A stretch of DNA of 64,000 nt from Chondrus crispus (Eukaryota; Rhodophyta; Florideophyceae; Gigartinales; Gigartinaceae), in assembly GCF_000350225.1 (NCBI RefSeq), contig NW_005179382.1, positions 310,001 to 374,000 on the forward strand. The letters are read 5' to 3'. Both the position numbers and the translations under genes were made by a program. The notes under the pieces were generated by a model. That model saw only the letters and a program-made list of their open reading frames with translations, was not told where the DNA came from and made no database searches. Below, one piece after another: positions 59,906 to 64,000 of this stretch; position 1 is the stretch's first letter; every line of letters begins with the position of its first letter.

Positions 59906-62173
59906 TTAGGGAACGTCCTCCCGGTCATGTCTCGCCGAGGCGGGAGCCATTGACCCCGGCGGACAGTAACCAGGGTATCGACGAATGACGGTATCGAGGT
60001 CTGCCAAAGTCGGCATGGCTGCCCCGGACGGCGCACCAGCGGCACTCGGGTTGGCCCCGGCGCCGTCTGAGCCGTATGGGTCTCGAATAATACCCCCCGA
60101 GGGGGCATAAGGGTCGCGCAGTACCGGCGCGCTCGCGTTGGTCCCGCGCACCCCCGACGGAGGGGCACCTCGCAGCTGGTCGCGCTCTTGGCGGTACCGA
60201 TCGCGATCGGCCGCCGCGCGCTCGTAGGCGCTGGCCTGTGCCCGGGCCTCCTCCCGCAAGGAGTGAGCCTCGCGCTGTGACTGCTGCCACGCCAAGGAGA
60301 GCGCGTCACGTTCCCCGGTGATACGACGCGTCTCCGCGCTCCGGGCAAGGAACCACTCCACCAGTGTGGAGAGGAGAGCCCCCACGGTCCACTACCGCTC
60401 GCCGGACGCACTCAGCACCCCGGCGAGCGCGGGGATACCCTCGATGTCCCTCTTCGAGAGGCCGAAGTCTCGAACCGCCACCCCCAGGGAACCGGGAACC
60501 TCCGGAGGAGGAAGGGGCGGCATCGGAGCCGCCGTTTAGGTCCCCGTCGCGACGTGCGACCCGGCACGAGTGCCAAGAGGAACGGAAGGCGAGAAGCAAG
60601 GAGGTTGAAGACTCGAGAGGACCGGAGCTGCAGTTACAGCGTCCAAATCGCGGTATCGCTTGCGTCGAGTTCGCCGCGATGCAGACCCCACTCCGCCGCG
60701 CTTGCCCGGCAGCTCGACCGAAGTCGAGCCGGCCGTCGGGCGCGCGACGAAGGAGTCGGATGTCAAGTCGTAAGAGAGATATGCGCTCTGGCCTCCGGTC
60801 GTGTAGTCGGTCCAGTACCGGTGGTTGCGCTCGCTCACCTCCGCTGCTCTCGTCATGAGGACGACCACGGCGCGAAATGACCAACGTACATGAACGGACA
60901 CGCGCTCGAGAGGGTGTACAGGAGCGTCCGGAAGGCCTGGCGTCACTCGCTCAAGAAACGCGATCGTGTCGGGCGACTGGAGAAACACGCGTCCGTGCGC
61001 ACCAACCTCGGCCATAAAGGCACTGCACAGAGACAAGGCCCACTCCCTCTCGAAATTATAGACCAACCGGGAGTGGGAAGGGTGTTGCGGGTCGAGACCC
61101 GCAAAACCAAAGTGGTTGAGGGCCGGCGGGAGGAGGGGATGGACCCCTAGCGACGGAAAAGACGCCCGGACCGAGAAGGGCAACGCGGGGAAATCCTCGA
61201 TGGATAAGCCGCGTTCGAAAGCTGCCGAGGAGTAGACGCGCCCGTCCTCCTCGGCGGAGTGACGGTAGACGGACCAGTCGTACTGCGCGATCCCGATGGC
61301 ATACAAGCGCATTAATGAGCAGGCTGATTTTTGCAGCGCGACCCGAGGCTTCGTGTAGCCGTAGGGGCGCGGAGTCACGTACAGACCGGGGATCTCGGGA
61401 AGGAGGAAACGATGAGCGTCGACTGCGCTCCGACTATACAGGAAAAACGCCATCTTGTCGATGTAGAGCACCTCGTCAACACTGTCGGCGAATGTGCGAT
61501 CCCCGGGGATCTCCTCGGGGATCTGATAGACAATGCCGTTACCGCCCGACACCAACCGCCCAAGGGCGGCCGAGGCCGCCTCCGAAAGGCCTACGTCGTG
61601 TATCTGCCGGATACGCCGCAAATCAGGACGAAGCTGAGGGCGTGTGAGTAATTCGCCAAGGGTGATACCGGTACGGCTGTGACGAAGCCAGCCGTACTGT
61701 ACCTGCTCGAGAGGGAGAGGAGCAGAGCGCTCTAGAGGTGAGCCGAACCATCTGGTGGTTGACGACACGAGGCCCGCCTCGCCGACCGTAAAGGAGCCGC
61801 GGTCGCCAACGGGGACGACACGCGAACCCGGGGATTCCGGGAACGAGATGCCGGGTCCCTGCGATAAAGGACCCGCACTGCGAGGACGGAGGGCCTCCGA
61901 GAGGCCAGCGGGAGGAGTGACCGGCGCCGCGACGCCGAGGTTCGACTCTGGCGAACGCGGCTCGTCGGCCTCCGACGCTGGCAACGGCGCGGCTCCTGCC
62001 GGCGCGAACACCAAGGCCGTACGAGCGCGCCGCGACTTCTGGAACGCCATGACAGGCGCTCTCGTAGGAGCCACGGGACCCACGGAGGAGGGAGTACAGA
62101 CACCCGCGGCATCGGCCGCCGCGGTGGACGGACCGGTAGCGTCCCCCGACGAGGCGGGGAGCGGGGGTGTCAT
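59906..62173 (-). pseudogene. Antisense ORF of element C (two in-frame stops)
   Basis: The frame on the minus strand starts at ATG 62173 and runs 545 codons to TAA 60536-60538. It continues in the same phase past TAG 60392-60394 to 59906 (about 756 codons in all). The first part shares motifs with the antisense ORF of B: QYGWLRHSRTG against QYVGWSHWYFD, REWALSLCSAFM against VEWAVSSVMAFL, and SYDLTSDSFVARP against WYDYETDRFAPMP. The last 150 codons form a coiled coil (SQREAHSLREEARAQASAYE). The position, strand and length equal those in B. Either the protein truly ends at 60536 or this copy has two nonsense mutations. Function unknown. Confidence 0.6.
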
Positions 62174-62347
62174 AACGCGAGGAGCCGCCGGCGCGCGTGA
62201 CGAGCAAGCGGGCGTGCGCGAGTGGAAGCAGAGGAGTCACGAAGTAGAAAGGAGGGATTATCGGGGAGACAGCACGCCACACCCCTCGCCAAGGGGGATT
62301 GCTGCAACGAAAGCTATCACGACACGCGACCGCGGACGGTCACCCTT

Positions 62348-62360
62348 AAAGGGGGGGCCG
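62348..62360 (+). promoter_or_regulatory. Polypurine-like tract of element C
   Basis: AAAGGGGGGGCCG directly precedes the 3' LTR. The terminal CCG is unusual for a polypurine tract. Confidence 0.6.
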
Positions 62361-63016
62361 TGTGGTATAACCCCCCCCTTGGGGCTTTATTTTAGATTAG
62401 ATCAACTCAGAATCGGATCGGTTACTGTAGGGCTCGATGCTCTACAGTACCACCACGTGTACCCCCGAGTACAGGGGCCCACGTGTACACGTGTACGCGC
62501 GGGACCGAAGAGCGCGCACACACGTGTACTGTCAGCCCCGATGGCTGACAGTATTACAGTGCCGACCGACCGCTACAGTACATCGGTACTGTACTATTAT
62601 GATAGGTTATTATGTACATTAAATATGGAGTGGACCGGCGGCGTTGGAGGAGGACAAGCACGGACTTGTCACCCACCGACCGTCAAGGTCCGACTTCCCG
62701 CTTATTCTAAGGTAGCGTTCGCTAACTGCCTTAGAGCGGCACCGAGCGCGGGTTGAGGACGCGCGCGGAACACCCACGAGTCGGCTCCGTCTCCGCCCGT
62801 CGGTACTGGATCGTTACCCAGTACCGCGCCGGGGCGTCGAGGCGTCGAACCGCTCGCGCGTACCGGCGTCCTCCCCGTTCCCGCTCTACCACGCTACCCG
62901 GGCCCGCTGCCCGGTGCCGTTAGCTGGTGTCCCGCTTCACCCCCGTCTTCCCGTTCGGACGGGGTCTACGTCGAGCTGTGCATACACTCCTCTCCGTTGG
63001 GGGTGTTTATGCTACA
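62361..63016 (+). repeat. 3' LTR of element C
   Basis: 656 bp, TGTGGTAT to GCTACA, followed by AGTGC (63017-63021). About ten substitutions and one indel separate it from the 5' copy by eye. Confidence 0.93.
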
Positions 63017-64000
63017 AGTGCGGCAAATATGCTCGGCGATGGAGGGGACAAACACAAACCCCCCGTCATAACGCGTATTGTCGTTAATGTCGCTCAAATC
63101 CACCGTGTCGGCTTGAAAAGAAGCTTCCTTTGGCAGCGACCTTGCCTTTTGGCATTGTCTGAATATATGTTTGGCTGATTTGATGCGCTGCGCTTTCATC
63201 TCGAGCCCATCCATGATAATAAGCTCTACGTGATGTCCGCAATCCTTCAATAATTGAGCATAGCCTTCTAAACAGGCCATATTCACAGTCCTCGATATAC
63301 AGAGATGGCGGAGGAGCTCTTTGCGGATGGTCCTGTAATGCGTGTACGGTGGTTGTCGACGATAGATACCCTTGCTTTTAACAAGGGCAGCTATGGTCTT
63401 GCTGTTGATATTAGGTTCACACGATGCCTCTTCCAGTATGCAACGCGCTACCCGCTGTGCAGTATATGCAGGAGCACATGCTTTGTTGTGATTTATCCGC
63501 CGGTTGGTCAGGCTTGCTCCAGGGGCCGGCACTACCTGTCCGAAACACTCGTTTGCGTGTTCGAGGTACTTGTTAAGTTTCCAAAAACCACTCCGTGGTT
63601 GGAGATCGACCACGAACGTCGCGTGGCAGGTCTTAACTCGGCACCGCATAACCACCTTAACTAGAGTTTGGTGGATATTTATACCGTTTTGCACGCCCAA
63701 ATCAGCTGTCTGTGCCCTCACAAGTTGCTCGCATTTCCAGCGAGCGCTGAGACGCATTCCCAAGACTGGTAAAATCAACTTCACCGGGCGCGGCTTCCAT
63801 GTGCGAGTAGCAACGCTATCTCCCTGTAGTGCAACCCGTGCGCCGTCCAAGCATCGCTTCTTGGACTGGTACTTTTGCTGGCGCCGCCTTTCATTCTTAC
63901 TTACAGTATCGTAGTCTTCGGCATGGTTGTTATCCTGTGATGTAGCACTCTCATCGTCATCTTGATTTTCAATGTCGACATCTATATAGTCGGCTATGTA
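63017..64000 (-). pseudogene. MULE-type transposase, 5' part (split by element C, open at window edge)
   Basis: The N-terminal half of the gene resumed at 47801. The minus-strand frame is open from 64000, so the start lies outside the window. It begins acidic (IDVDIENQDDDES), then basic (NERRRQQKYQSKKR). A FAR1/MuDR-type DNA-binding region with spaced Cys/His follows: CRVKTCHATFVVDLQ, then KYLEHANECFG. A helical region (YTAQRVARCILEEAS, LVKSKGIYRRQPPYTHYRTIRK) precedes the catalytic core. The last codons before the break read EHICRT, and the join to 47801 keeps the frame and leads to the first catalytic Asp within about ten codons. The gene would be coherent without the insertion. Confidence 0.7.

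Larger units (their letters stand above)
47807..63016 (+). mobile_element. Element C: chromodomain Gypsy with antisense ORFs
   Basis: A 15.2-kb LTR retrotransposon inserted in a MULE transposase gene. LTRs are 655 and 656 bp, the duplication is perfect, the primer site is identical to those of A and B, and the polypurine-like tract is AAAGGGGGGGCCG. The order is gag, a small ORF, a fused pro-pol with chromodomain, a 4-kb noncoding stretch, and antisense ORFs before the 3' LTR. Gag, Pol and antisense ORF are distant homologues of those in B. About ten substitutions between the LTRs by eye make it somewhat older than A, B and D. Confidence 0.94.

Noticed and set aside
59242..59953. Plus-strand ORFs of over 200 codons near 59300-59950
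   Set aside because: They overlap each other and the minus-strand frames in a very GC-rich segment where stops are rare; no motifs.
1..64000. CRISPR arrays, rRNA and tRNA genes
   Set aside because: No spaced identical repeats, no rRNA-like conserved blocks, and no cloverleaf with a convincing T arm were found by reading. A tRNAscan run would be decisive for tRNAs.

Overview
The window looks like nuclear DNA of a compact, repeat-rich eukaryote. A red alga of the Chondrus type is my best guess: a few intron-poor, tightly packed host genes sit beside large blocks of nested Gypsy and Copia LTR retrotransposons and DNA transposons. This is inferred from layout and gene style, not from a database match. 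I see no bacterial operons, CRISPR arrays, rRNA genes or convincing tRNA genes.

Left part (1-10093). A repeat-rich, gene-free stretch (1-2218) leads into a decayed Mutator-like (MULE) transposon on the minus strand (about 2219-7870). Its transposase and a Ulp1/C48 cysteine-protease module lie in one reading frame. From about 8850 a piggyBac/IS4-like DDE transposase starts on the plus strand. It is cut at 10093 and resumes at 33846-36348. The downstream half carries a YqaJ-like PD-(D/E)XK nuclease between the second and third catalytic Asp.

Central nest (10094-33845). The 23.75 kb between the two transposase halves is a three-level nest. Element A (LTRs 10094-10588 and 33350-33845, target duplication CTATG) is a gag-only Gypsy element with no pol. 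Inside its gag lies element B (LTRs 13257-14020 and 23825-24588), a chromodomain Gypsy with gag, pro, pol and a long antisense ORF between pol and the 3' LTR. Further downstream in A lies element D, a Copia element on the minus strand (LTRs 27513-27918 and 32821-33226, duplication CGCAG). Taking the insertions out rejoins A's gag and the DDE transposase in frame.

Gene island (38229-44140). Four host genes fill 6 kb: histidinol-phosphate aminotransferase (+), a TruD/Pus7 tRNA pseudouridine synthase (-), a three-exon unknown membrane protein with an EF-hand-like loop (+), and a two-exon cytochrome b5 protein resembling the b5 domain of NCB5OR (-). Neighbours are alternately convergent (gaps 49 and 74 bp) and divergent (about 384 bp).

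Right part (46410-64000). A second MULE-type transposase on the minus strand is split by element C (47807-63016, perfect duplication AGTGC), a 15.2 kb chromodomain Gypsy. Element C also has an antisense ORF in the same place, with stretches that resemble the one in B. Elements A, B and C share an 18-nt primer-binding site, and their LTRs share palindromic CACGTG and TACTGTACAGTA-type motifs, which suggests common machinery. The most interesting items are the nuclease-bearing DDE transposase, the antisense ORF shared by two diverged Gypsy families, the transposase-Ulp1 frame, and the dependence of gag-only element A on a B-like partner.
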